Below, piece after piece: positions 15,086-22,388 of a DNA stretch of 26,853 nucleotides. Position numbers and translations under genes: made by a program. The first letter of the stretch is position 1; each line of letters opens with the position of its first letter. The notes below the pieces were generated by a model, which did not search any database, had not been told where the DNA came from, and was given only the letters and a program-made list of their open reading frames with translations. This stretch comes from an uncultured Flavobacteriales bacterium. Lineage in GTDB: Bacteria; Bacteroidota; Bacteroidia; Flavobacteriales_E; Vicingaceae. The stretch lies in assembly GCA_937901255.1 (NCBI GenBank), contig CALCHN010000078.1:1-26853 (forward strand). Direction: 5' to 3'.

Positions 15086-16243
15086 TTATAAGGATTTTGC
15101 TTTTAATACTTTTTTTACTTGTGCTGCCTTTGTTCTTGCAGTTTCTAAATTTTCTCCCAAAATGGTTACATGCCCCATTTTTCGGAAAGGTTTAACATCT
15201 CTTTTTCCGTAAATATGCAAATTCACACCTTCCATGCTCATACATTCATTCACACCCTCATAAGTTATTCTTCCCGATGCATCTGCCTCTCCTAAAATAT
15301 TTAACATAATAGAAGGCTGTATTAAATTTGTACTTCCCAACGGAAAATCTAAAATAGCTCTTAAATGTTGCTCAAATTGAGAAGTATAACAGCTTTCTAT
15401 AGTATGATGCCCGCTATTATGAGGACGTGGAGCAACTTCATTTACAATTACTTCGCCTGTTTTCGTTAAAAATAATTCTACTGCTAAAATCCCCACCATA
15501 TCGAGTGCCGCAATGATGCTTTTAGCTAATTGCTGGGCTTTTTCTTCCACTTCCTTACTAATTGCCGAAGGACAAACCAATTGCTCTACCAAATTGGCTT
15601 CAGCACTAAATTCCATTTCTACTGTGGGAAAGCTTGTAATTTCATTTTTATTATTTCTGGCTACAATAACCGCTAATTCTTTTTCAATATTTATAGCTTC
15701 TTCAATTACAGATGGCGTATCAAAAATCTTATCATTTTCAGCAGCTGATTTTATTACCACTACTCCTCTTCCATCATAGCCTTCTTTTCTTGATTTCTGA
15801 ACAAAAGGATAAGTAATTTTATTGGCAGAAATGGCTGTTAACACCTCTTCTTTTGTTTGATAAAGTTTAAAAGCTGCTGTAGGGAAATTATGTTGAGCAT
15901 AAAACTCTTTTTGTAATCCTTTATCCTGAATAATAGCCAATGCTTTTGATGAAGGATGCACTATTTTTCCTTCTTTGGTTAGTTGATTAAGAGCATCAAT
16001 ATTTACATGTTCAATTTCAAAAGTTACCAAGTCAACTTCTTGAGCAAATTGATACACATCATCATAGTTTTTAAAACTCCCCTTAAAATATTTTGTACAC
16101 AAATTGGCTGCAGAGCAGTTTTCGTCTGGGTCTAACACATAAGTGGTTATATCCCATCTGCTAGCTGCTTGTATCAACATTTTTCCTAACTGACCACCGC
16201 CAATAATTCCTAATTTAAAATCTGAACTTATTTTTTGAGACAT
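15086..16243 (-). CDS. purK: N5-carboxyaminoimidazole ribonucleotide synthase
   Basis: This is a 385-residue ATP-grasp enzyme that carboxylates AIR with ATP and bicarbonate to N5-CAIR, the substrate of PurE. The N-terminal G-I-I-G-G-G-Q-L-G-K-M and the L-D-P-D-E-N-C-S-A-A region are typical. The ATP-grasp core shows K-S-R-K-E-G-Y-D-G-R-G, the acidic E-L-A-V-I-V-A-R strand, and the metal/active-site loop V-N-E-V-A-P-R-P-H-N-S-G-H. All landmarks are intact and the length is usual for the family. It heads the purK-purE operon. A short AT-rich leader with TTTAAATTATC just before the ATG is shared with the gene starting at 17562. No PurR- or riboswitch-like control structure is evident. Confidence 0.98.
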   Translation of the reverse strand: MSQKISSDFKLGIIGGGQLGKMLIQAASRWDITTYVLDPDENCSAANLCTKYFKGSFKNYDDVYQFAQEVDLVTFEIEHVNIDALNQLTKEGKIVHPSSKALAIIQDKGLQKEFYAQHNFPTAAFKLYQTKEEVLTAISANKITYPFVQKSRKEGYDGRGVVVIKSAAENDKIFDTPSVIEEAINIEKELAVIVARNNKNEITSFPTVEMEFSAEANLVEQLVCPSAISKEVEEKAQQLAKSIIAALDMVGILAVELFLTKTGEVIVNEVAPRPHNSGHHTIESCYTSQFEQHLRAILDFPLGSTNLIQPSIMLNILGEADASGRITYEGVNECMSMEGVNLHIYGKRDVKPFRKMGHVTILGENLETARTKAAQVKKVLKAKSL

Positions 16244-16308
16244 GATAATTTAAATTTGGTGGCGAAGTTACCATTCTTTTTATTATTCTATTTGGATTTT
16301 AATCAACT

Positions 16309-16686
16309 TCATTTCTTCCTTACCAACAAGTAATGTGTAATTATTAAAGATTCTCCTTTCATGGAATAAACTTGCTCCAACAACCAACCATTCGACTTCA
16401 AATCGTTTAAAATCTCTACAACCGTATTCATGCCTTCAAAACCTTTTCGGATAACTTCAGCTCCTTGATTTTTTCCTGTAAAAATTGAAATTCTGGTTAA
16501 ACTGGTTTCACTTCCTTCAATGGTTCTAAATTCATCTTCATTATTTAAACGCAACTCTAAAATGGCATAATCTCCTTTTTTGGTAATGGCATTTATTTTT
16601 TTTGAAGCACTTTGTGGTTCCTGTGCTATTGATGTGCTTATTAATCCTAAAAATAGTACTAAGGTTACTACAACTAATTTTTTCAT
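16309..16686 (-). CDS. small exported hypothetical protein
   Basis: The 125-residue product has a strong signal peptide (M-K-K-L-V-V-V-T-L-V-L-F-L-G-L-I, cleavage near S-I-A-Q at ~22). A ~100-residue alpha/beta domain with no cysteines follows. It ends with L-I-I-T-H-Y-L-L-V-R-K-K, a pattern I associate only with unassigned Bacteroidota secreted proteins. Its ATG directly abuts the stop of the SRPBCC/GyrI-like gene at 16687, so the two are translationally coupled and likely work in the same envelope process. Function unknown. Confidence 0.8.
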   Translation of the reverse strand: MKKLVVVTLVLFLGLISTSIAQEPQSASKKINAITKKGDYAILELRLNNEDEFRTIEGSETSLTRISIFTGKNQGAEVIRKGFEGMNTVVEILNDLKSNGWLLEQVYSMKGESLIITHYLLVRKK

Positions 16687-17562
16687 TTATTTCTTTTTTT
16701 CTCTTGTTTTATTTATTTGTTCTATAGGGAAATTAATAGTTGTCTCCCATTTTTGCGGATTGGTTTCCTTTGCAGGATCTGTAATATACATTTCCCAAGG
16801 AGCACCAATAACCGTTACTTTATTTTTTCTCATCCATTCATTAATTCCAAAATAGGTTTCTGGCAATCTATCATAAGCTCCATAATGTGTTGCTGTAACA
16901 TACATGCCCGTATCAATATTATTTAACTGAATCTCTTTATCTAAAACAACTGTTTCTTTACTAATAGGCAATCCTATTTCAATATCAACAATAGTGTCCG
17001 ACCACGAATGATATATGGTAATGGGCGACATAATTCTTTCTAACTTAGCAGCATCAATGTAGTCATTAATTTTTTCGTATGATTTTCCGTGAATGTTATT
17101 CATATCTTTTTGAGCTACAGTATCTCTAATAGATAAAAACCAAATAGGTTTGTCAATCGTTTTGGTTTGCACATTTACCTTATGAATTTTAGGCAAATCC
17201 TCAATTTCTGTTTTTATTCTTTTTAATTCTGCATCTATTTGTTCTACCCATTTTTTATGCGAGAATAAACCTAAAAATTTAGTTATCGGATTAAAACCAT
17301 AATCTAGTTGTAAGTTAAAAGTAACATCTACCCCATTTTCAACATCATTTACATCATATTCAAAGTTGGTTTCATTATCTGGAAAATTAAAAAGTGTTTT
17401 TGCCTGACTTTCTGCTTCAATGTAGTTTTTTGTGGCAGGCATATCTGCACTAATAAAAACGCTTTTAACTATTTCCGATTTTGACGGTAGAAAGAGCGAA
17501 ACTATTGCTATTAGTAAGCTAAAGATGATGATTACTGTAATTATTCTCTTGAGAAATGCCAT
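16687..17562 (-). CDS. membrane-anchored SRPBCC/GyrI-like fusion protein
   Basis: The 291-residue protein begins with one hydrophobic segment (residues ~7-25) that anchors it. Residues ~30-140 resemble an SRPBCC/polyketide-cyclase-type domain (S-V-F-I-S-A-D-x-P-x-T-K ... V-D-V-T-F-N-L-Q-L-D-Y-G-F-N-P ... F). Residues ~165-285 resemble a GyrI/AraC effector-binding domain (T-A-T-H-Y-G-A-Y-D-R-L-P-E-T-Y, then G-A-P-W-E-M-Y-I-T-D-P). Both folds form hydrophobic ligand-binding cavities, so a lipid or small-molecule-binding role at the membrane is plausible, but no substrate can be named. It is followed with no gap by the 125-aa exported protein. Confidence 0.8.
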   Translation of the reverse strand: MAFLKRIITVIIIFSLLIAIVSLFLPSKSEIVKSVFISADMPATKNYIEAESQAKTLFNFPDNETNFEYDVNDVENGVDVTFNLQLDYGFNPITKFLGLFSHKKWVEQIDAELKRIKTEIEDLPKIHKVNVQTKTIDKPIWFLSIRDTVAQKDMNNIHGKSYEKINDYIDAAKLERIMSPITIYHSWSDTIVDIEIGLPISKETVVLDKEIQLNNIDTGMYVTATHYGAYDRLPETYFGINEWMRKNKVTVIGAPWEMYITDPAKETNPQKWETTINFPIEQINKTREKKK

Positions 17563-17715
17563 GATAATTTAAAAAAATTTAAAATTTCGTTAAAGATATA
17601 AAACATTTGAGAAACGCCTTATATAAAATCAACTAAAATTTACTTATGTTAAAAACGATTTTATTATTGATTTTTAACGAATTAAATAAAAATGAAAAAA
17701 TAAAATAAAATAATA

Positions 17716-17746
17716 TTTGCAAGTGTTGTAAAAAGTGATACATTTG
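17716..17746 (+). promoter_or_regulatory. consensus Bacteroidota promoter of tRNA-Glu
   Basis: TTTG at 17716-17719 and TACATTTG at 17739-17746 are separated by exactly 19 bp, the ideal TTTG-N19-TAnnTTTG promoter. The expected start lies about 7 bp downstream, in or next to the palindrome CCCAAA-A-TTTGGG (17751-17763). The rest of the gap 17563-17774 is AT-rich and shows nothing else. Confidence 0.9.
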
Positions 17747-17774
17747 CACTCCCAAAATTTGGGAAATGTACTTT

Positions 17775-17846
17775 GGCCCGTTCGTCTAGGGGTTAGGACG
17801 CCAGGTTTTCATCCTGGAAACAGGGGTTCGATTCCCCTACGGGCTG
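17775..17846 (+). tRNA. tRNA-Glu (anticodon UUC)
   Basis: The 72-nt cloverleaf has acceptor arms GGCCCGT / ACGGGCT (first pair G-U), a D-arm with TCTAGGGGTTAGGA, the anticodon stem CCAGG/CCTGG around loop TTTTCAT (anticodon TTC), and a T-arm AGGGG-TTCGATT-CCCCT. The discriminator base is G, and CCA is not encoded. A perfect promoter precedes it and an intrinsic terminator follows. It is a single tRNA gene, not part of an rRNA operon here. Confidence 0.98.
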
Positions 17847-17861
17847 CGAAAAAACAAAAAA

Positions 17862-17890
17862 AACGCTCAACTGATGTTGAGCGTTTTTTT
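17862..17890 (+). terminator. intrinsic terminator of tRNA-Glu
   Basis: The stem AACGCTCAAC / GTTGAGCGTT with a TGAT loop is followed by seven Ts and preceded by an A-run, 16 bp after the tRNA. Confidence 0.92.
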
Positions 17891-18009
17891 ATACATCACA
17901 CTCCTTTTCATCTTGTTAATTATCAATATTATAAAACCCTGAAATACATAGCCCTGATGAATTTTTAAATTTAACTACAGAATACGGCAATAACTTATTA
18001 TTATTTTTA

Positions 18010-18017
18010 TATATTTG
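18010..18017 (+). promoter_or_regulatory. candidate -7 box for the 18065 gene
   Basis: TATATTTG lies 47 bp before the ATG. An inverted repeat TAAGTT-N5-AACTTA (18036-18052) lies in the presumed leader and could be an operator or mRNA hairpin. Confidence 0.45.
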
Positions 18018-18064
18018 TTCTTTTATAATCTTACATAAGTTAATACAACTTAACATTTTAATAC

Positions 18065-18736
18065 ATGAAAAACTTAAAATCAATTATAGCCATAGCATTA
18101 GTTTCATTAGCTTTTATACCAGCCAAAGCTCAATTTCTAAAGAATTTAAATTCAACTCCTTGGATTGTTGGAATAGGCTGGAACATTATAGATGATAATG
18201 GTAAAAAAGAAATGAGCAGTATGGATTTGCACTATAGCATGAATGGCTTAAGCTATCCTACCACTTTAAGAGTAGAAAAAGGATTAAATGGTGGATTTAG
18301 TGGAGTTTTTACTGCTAGCTACAATGAGTACGAAGGTAGAAAAGAAATTAATTCTGGAAGAAGAACAGTAGAAAGTTCAACTGTAACAGCATTCGATTTA
18401 AGTATGAAATTTGATTTCAACCAATTATATGACTTAAATACAAAAGTGTTCAATTTTGCAGAAAACACCTTAGATTGCTACATGTTAGTTGGATTTGGAT
18501 ACACTATGAGAGATAGCGTAGCTGCTTACGTTGGAAATGCTGCAAATGCCAACATTGGCATAGGTTTAAACCTTATTGCTTACAAAAATTTTGGAGTAAA
18601 CTTTGAAGCAACAGGAAGATTTGGATTATCTGATTTTTGGGATACTCCTGCCAATTATACCATGTACAATTTCGGAATTATTTATAGAATAGGAAGAAAC
18701 AATGGATTGGTAAATTCAAAAACTTACAAAAACTAA
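18065..18736 (+). CDS. outer-membrane beta-barrel protein, first of a tandem paralogous pair
   Basis: The 223-residue product has a signal peptide ending at A-K-A-Q (~residue 23). A barrel-like body follows, with N-terminal S-T-P-W-I-V-G-I-G-W-N-I-I-D-D-N-G. Repeated Gly/aromatic strands follow (T-L-R-V-E-K, F-T-A-S-Y-N-E-Y, F-D-L-S-M-K-F-D-F, N-I-G-I-G-L-N-L-I-A-Y) and the protein finishes with Y-N-F-G-I-I-Y-R-I-G. It aligns over its whole length with the next gene (18877-19569), roughly 40% identical by eye. This kind of protein resembles outer-membrane proteins found as T9SS- or gliding-associated paralog families in Bacteroidota, but I cannot name it. Its own terminator follows, so the pair is probably not one transcript. 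Confidence 0.8.
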   Translation: MKNLKSIIAIALVSLAFIPAKAQFLKNLNSTPWIVGIGWNIIDDNGKKEMSSMDLHYSMNGLSYPTTLRVEKGLNGGFSGVFTASYNEYEGRKEINSGRRTVESSTVTAFDLSMKFDFNQLYDLNTKVFNFAENTLDCYMLVGFGYTMRDSVAAYVGNAANANIGIGLNLIAYKNFGVNFEATGRFGLSDFWDTPANYTMYNFGIIYRIGRNNGLVNSKTYKN

Positions 18737-18758
18737 TCTTTTTAGTTTTATAATTATT

Positions 18759-18791
18759 AAAGCACGCCATTTTCATGAGCGTGCTTTTTTT
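18759..18791 (+). terminator. intrinsic terminator between the paralogous OMP genes
   Basis: The 9-bp stem AAAGCACGC / GCGTGCTTT with an 11-nt loop is followed by a T-run, 22 bp after the stop at 18736. Confidence 0.85.
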
Positions 18792-18839
18792 GTCTTAATA
18801 ATTTAATTTACAATTCTATTAGTTGAGGATTTTTATGAC

Positions 18840-18847
18840 TAATTTTG
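18840..18847 (+). promoter_or_regulatory. candidate -7 box for the second OMP gene
   Basis: TAATTTTG matches TAnnTTTG and lies 29 bp before ATG 18877. It falls inside the upstream TTG-initiated extension of the frame, which supports the downstream ATG as the real start. Confidence 0.4.
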
Positions 18848-18876
18848 TCCGCCTGTTAGAAATAAAAATTCAGTTG

Positions 18877-19569
18877 ATGAAAAAAATGACAAATACCATA
18901 TTGCTAATATCTTTGTTAGCAGTAACAACAGTAACTAAAGCTCAATTTTTTGATGTATTAAGAACCAGTCCTTGGGTAGTAGGTGCCGGATGGAACATTG
19001 TAGATGATAACGGACAGAAAACCAAAAACATTTTTGATTTTAAAAATTCCTTTAATATTCCTGCTTATCCATCTACTATTCGTGTTGAAAAAATCTATAA
19101 GGATGGAATTAGCTTTGTTTTTAATGGTTCTTACAACCGTTACCAGTCTAAAAAAGTAATTAATGGCGATTTGAATCAAACCACCACTTTTTTAGCATTT
19201 GATTTAGGTGCAAAATACAATTTTAGTGCATTATATAATATCAATCAAGAATGGTTTAATTTTGATACAGATGTATTTGATTATTATGCTACAATGGGTT
19301 TTGGTGCTACTTTTAGAAACACCGATCAAGTGGGTAATTCAGGCACCGTAAATATTGGTTTTGGATTAAACAGTTTTGTTTACAACAATTGGGGAATAAA
19401 CCTTGAAGCGGTTGGTAAGTTTGGTTTGTCGGGAAAGTTCATTCAAACAGCTGCTAACTATACACAGTATTCTTTTGGAATAATTTATAAGATTGAATCT
19501 AACAAAAGACTTAGTGGTGGCGGTAGTTTTAATTCAAGAAAACCACGCTCTAAGTTAAATATTGAGTAA
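18877..19569 (+). CDS. outer-membrane beta-barrel protein, second of the tandem pair
   Basis: From ATG 18877 the product is 230 residues with a normal signal peptide (M-K-K-M-T-N-T-I-L-L-I-S-L-L, cleavage near T-K-A-Q). An upstream TTG at 18823 would add 18 residues in front of the signal and is rejected. The body mirrors the previous gene: P-W-V-V-G-A-G-W-N-I-V-D-D-N-G, I-R-V-E-K, F-N-G-S-Y-N-R-Y, F-D-L-G-A-K-Y-N-F, N-I-G-F-G-L-N and Y-S-F-G-I-I-Y-K-I. A short basic tail G-G-G-S-F-N-S-R-K-P-R-S-K is unique to this copy. A local duplication followed by divergence explains the pair, and each copy has its own promoter candidate. Confidence 0.8.
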   Translation: MKKMTNTILLISLLAVTTVTKAQFFDVLRTSPWVVGAGWNIVDDNGQKTKNIFDFKNSFNIPAYPSTIRVEKIYKDGISFVFNGSYNRYQSKKVINGDLNQTTTFLAFDLGAKYNFSALYNINQEWFNFDTDVFDYYATMGFGATFRNTDQVGNSGTVNIGFGLNSFVYNNWGINLEAVGKFGLSGKFIQTAANYTQYSFGIIYKIESNKRLSGGGSFNSRKPRSKLNIE

Positions 19570-19588
19570 TATTTTCTTCTTTCTAAAA

Positions 19589-19712
19589 ACTCTAAGTGTG
19601 GACATTTGAAGTAGCGGAGGGGGATTTGTTAGGCTTGCCACAAAGTCAAAGCGTCAGAAAGAAGCACGAAGGAAATCTTTGTGAAACTTCGTGTCTTAGC
19701 GTCTTTGTGGCA
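19589..19712. repeat. GTGTGGAC module with a long nested hairpin
   Basis: The left part (CTAAGTGTGGACATTTGAAG, 19592-19611) is the dispersed module. The right part is a nested inverted repeat: TGCCACAAAG (19636-19645) pairs with CTTTGTGGCA (19703-19712), and CACGAAG (19665-19671) pairs with CTTCGTG (19687-19693). The copies at 23366 and 25207 keep only the left half of this hairpin and then switch to another module. The position after the OMP gene would allow a terminator role. Confidence 0.75.
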
Positions 19713-19784
19713 GAAAACCTTATCATAATTGAGGATAATTTCTAATTTTTAAACTTATAAACTTTTAAACCTCTAAACTTTTTC

Positions 19785-19840
19785 TGCGATGGGCTTCACC
19801 CATACGCTAGTAAATTTCGCTCCTTCGGAGCTTTGTAGTT
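19785..19840. repeat. twin-hairpin element, copy 3 (diverged)
   Basis: The hairpin ATGGG-CTTCA-CCCAT is followed by ACGCT, a short linker, AAATTTCGCTCC-TTC-GGAGC. The arrangement matches copies 1 and 2 (4640, 6798), but the first stem has entirely different bases that still pair. The rest of 19570-19975 is AT-rich filler with CTAATCT-like short repeats and no gene. Confidence 0.65.
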
Positions 19841-19923
19841 TCTTATCTCCAATATCTAATTTCTAATCTCTAATCTTCAACAGCGTCTTAGCGGGATTTG
19901 CGAGAGGTTTAGTATTATTAAGC

Positions 19924-19950
19924 AAAAAAAGGACAGCTTTGAGGCTGTCC
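19924..19950 (-). terminator. intrinsic terminator of the wza-wzc transcript
   Basis: On the minus strand the stem GGACAGC / GCTGTCC with a 6-nt loop is followed by seven Ts, 25 bp past the stop of the kinase gene at 19976. Confidence 0.9.
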
Positions 19951-19975
19951 GAGATAGGTAGTTTAAAAAAGCAGG

Positions 19976-22375
19976 CTATTTTTTAAAGCCTAAAATTCTT
20001 TTCCATAAAGGAATGTGGTGGCTAACATCTTGTCCGTAACCATATCCATAACCGTAGCCATAGCCGTAGCCATAACCGTAACCGTAACCTTGTTTGGTAT
20101 CAACACCATTTACTAACATGGTCATATTAGGTAAACGCTTTTCTTTGTAAAGTAATTCTGCTACTGAAAGCATACGCTTATCTAAATAGTTGGCTCGAGC
20201 TACATAAATGGTGCTGTCAACATAAGAGGTAATTAGTAAGGTGTCGGCAACTAAGCCAACAGGTGCTGAATCAATTAGAATATAATCGTACTGAGATTTA
20301 AGGGTAGTAAACAATTGGTTCAATCGTTCCGATTGCATAATTAGCTCAGAAGGATTTGGAGGTATTGGTCCGGAAGGAATAATATCAAAACCTTGTGATG
20401 AAGGTAGTTTATACACTAACTCCTCAGCAGTTAACTTAGGGTCTATAAGAAAATTGGTAACACCTTTACGTTCTTCCAAACCTAAGTAAGCTAATATTTT
20501 CGGACTACGTAAATCCATTCCTACCAATAAAACCTTTTTCCCCGAAAGGGCAATGGAAGCAGCTAAATTTATGGCTACATACGATTTTCCTTCCTTCCCT
20601 ATGGTAGAAGTAACCAAAATGGTTTTACACCTGTCTTTTATATTGGTAGTAGTAAATTCTAAATTGGCTCGTAACAAACGAAATGCTTCGGAAACATTAG
20701 ACCTTTCGTTGGTAGTAATAACAATTTTTTCAGTATCATCTTCCGACTCCGGGATATCGCCAATATAAGGCAAATGCAATTCATCTATGTCTTTTTTACC
20801 GTGCAGTTTCGTATCAAACAAATCTATTAAATAAATAACGATAACCGGAATTGCCAAGCCTAATAAAATGGCTAATAAATAAATCAATTTCTTTTTAGGA
20901 GCTACAATTTCGTTGTTGCTATAAGCTCTATCAATAATTTTAGCGTTGGCAACGGTTGCGGCAAGTGCAATATTGGTTTCCTCGCGTTTTTGCAACAAAT
21001 ACAAATACAGGGCTTCTTTAATTTGGTGCTGACGCTGAATGGCTCTGTACTCTCGTTCATATTTAGGAACAGTAGCAATTTTAGCATTTACTCCGCCCAA
21101 TTGTTTTTCTAATTCTTTTAATTGAATATTAAGCGATTTATTGTAGTTGATTAATCCTTCTTTAATAGATTGTTTTAAGCTCAACAGTTGGGCATTCATG
21201 CTTTCTATTACAGGATTTATTTCGCTGGAATTTATTAAAATCCTGTTACGCTCCAATAAAATTTTGTTGTAATCGGCAATTTGCGTAGCAAGTGTAGGGT
21301 CGGCTAAACCTAGGTTGGCGGGTAAAAGTGAAATGTCATTTTCATGTTTTTTTATATCCTCCAACATCATGTTGGCAATACTTATTTGTGTATTGATGTT
21401 TAATAAGTTCGCTTCACTTTCAGTACCTGTTTCTAAAAATAATTTGGCTTCAGATTCTACATCTACCAGCTTGTGGTCGGCTTTAAAATCTTCTTGTTCG
21501 CCTTCAACTTCACTCAGTTCTTCCGAAATAAACTTAATACGTTCATTAATAAATTCAGCGGTATTTTCACTTACTTCATTTTTATCGGCAATAGCATCTA
21601 GCGAGTGTTGTTTTATGAGGTTATCGATAATAGCAGCAGCTTTTTTAGGTAGCGGATCGAGTAAAGAAATAACAATGGCATTGGCATTTTTGTTTACCGG
21701 TTCTATTTGGATGTTTTTTACGTAAGCATCTACTACTAAATTTACAGGCTGAACGATAACTCTAAAATTTTCATCTACATAAGTATCAGAAAAATAAGTA
21801 GTTGCAGTAAACATTACAATGCCATTTTCTACTTTTATGGGCTTGCCGAAAAAGTAAGTTCCCAACACGTTTTCTTCTTCATCTTTAAGCACAAACTCTT
21901 GCTTGTTTTTAGCTTCAATCAGCCAATTTCCTTCAAAGGTTTTGTTAGAATCGCTAGGAGTATAAGTAATTTTTATAGGCGTATCGAAATAACGTTCGTG
22001 TTCTATTGGTCGTCCTTTGGAGTAGTAGCGAACATTCAGTTTTAGTTCTTCCACCACTTTAGTCATTAATGAGCGAGATTTTAATATTTCTATTTCATTA
22101 TCAATATTGGCTTTACCTTTAAAAATGCCCAAATCTTCAAAAGCACTAAGTTCATCTTCAATAGAACCTCCGTCTTTACTGTCTTTTATTAATATGGTAG
22201 CTTTTACTTCGTATTGCGGACGTTGAAATTTTAAATATACATAACCTAACAAAACACATGCTAAAACACTCACTACAAACCATCTCCAATTAAATAAATA
22301 ACGGATGATAATGTCTTTTACATTAATAGTTGGTTCTTCTTCTACCAAATAGGTGTAATTATTATTATTTTCCAT
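19976..22375 (-). CDS. Wzc-like polysaccharide co-polymerase / tyrosine autokinase
   Basis: The 799-residue inner-membrane protein has an N-terminal Wzz-type domain with one membrane segment (~residues 30-50) and a long periplasmic coiled-coil region (~270-480). A second membrane segment (~500-520) precedes a cytoplasmic BY-kinase. The kinase has a Walker A G-K-E-G-K-S at 593-598, a Walker A' V-L-L-V-G-M-D-L-R-S-P-K and a Walker B Y-I-L-I-D-S-A-P. Such kinases control chain length and export of capsule or exopolysaccharide through cycles of phosphorylation of a C-terminal tyrosine cluster. Here the cluster is a perfect Gly-Tyr repeat, G(YG)9, at residues 763-781. It lies 13 bp after wza on the same strand and has a clear terminator. 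Confidence 0.95.
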   Translation of the reverse strand: MENNNNYTYLVEEEPTINVKDIIIRYLFNWRWFVVSVLACVLLGYVYLKFQRPQYEVKATILIKDSKDGGSIEDELSAFEDLGIFKGKANIDNEIEILKSRSLMTKVVEELKLNVRYYSKGRPIEHERYFDTPIKITYTPSDSNKTFEGNWLIEAKNKQEFVLKDEEENVLGTYFFGKPIKVENGIVMFTATTYFSDTYVDENFRVIVQPVNLVVDAYVKNIQIEPVNKNANAIVISLLDPLPKKAAAIIDNLIKQHSLDAIADKNEVSENTAEFINERIKFISEELSEVEGEQEDFKADHKLVDVESEAKLFLETGTESEANLLNINTQISIANMMLEDIKKHENDISLLPANLGLADPTLATQIADYNKILLERNRILINSSEINPVIESMNAQLLSLKQSIKEGLINYNKSLNIQLKELEKQLGGVNAKIATVPKYEREYRAIQRQHQIKEALYLYLLQKREETNIALAATVANAKIIDRAYSNNEIVAPKKKLIYLLAILLGLAIPVIVIYLIDLFDTKLHGKKDIDELHLPYIGDIPESEDDTEKIVITTNERSNVSEAFRLLRANLEFTTTNIKDRCKTILVTSTIGKEGKSYVAINLAASIALSGKKVLLVGMDLRSPKILAYLGLEERKGVTNFLIDPKLTAEELVYKLPSSQGFDIIPSGPIPPNPSELIMQSERLNQLFTTLKSQYDYILIDSAPVGLVADTLLITSYVDSTIYVARANYLDKRMLSVAELLYKEKRLPNMTMLVNGVDTKQGYGYGYGYGYGYGYGYGYGQDVSHHIPLWKRILGFKK

Positions 22376-22388
22376 GTTATTTATTAAA

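Noticed and set aside
17735..17968. 77-codon frame spanning the tRNA-Glu gene and its terminator
   Set aside because: It overlaps a complete tRNA; the translated tRNA sequence is a common false frame.
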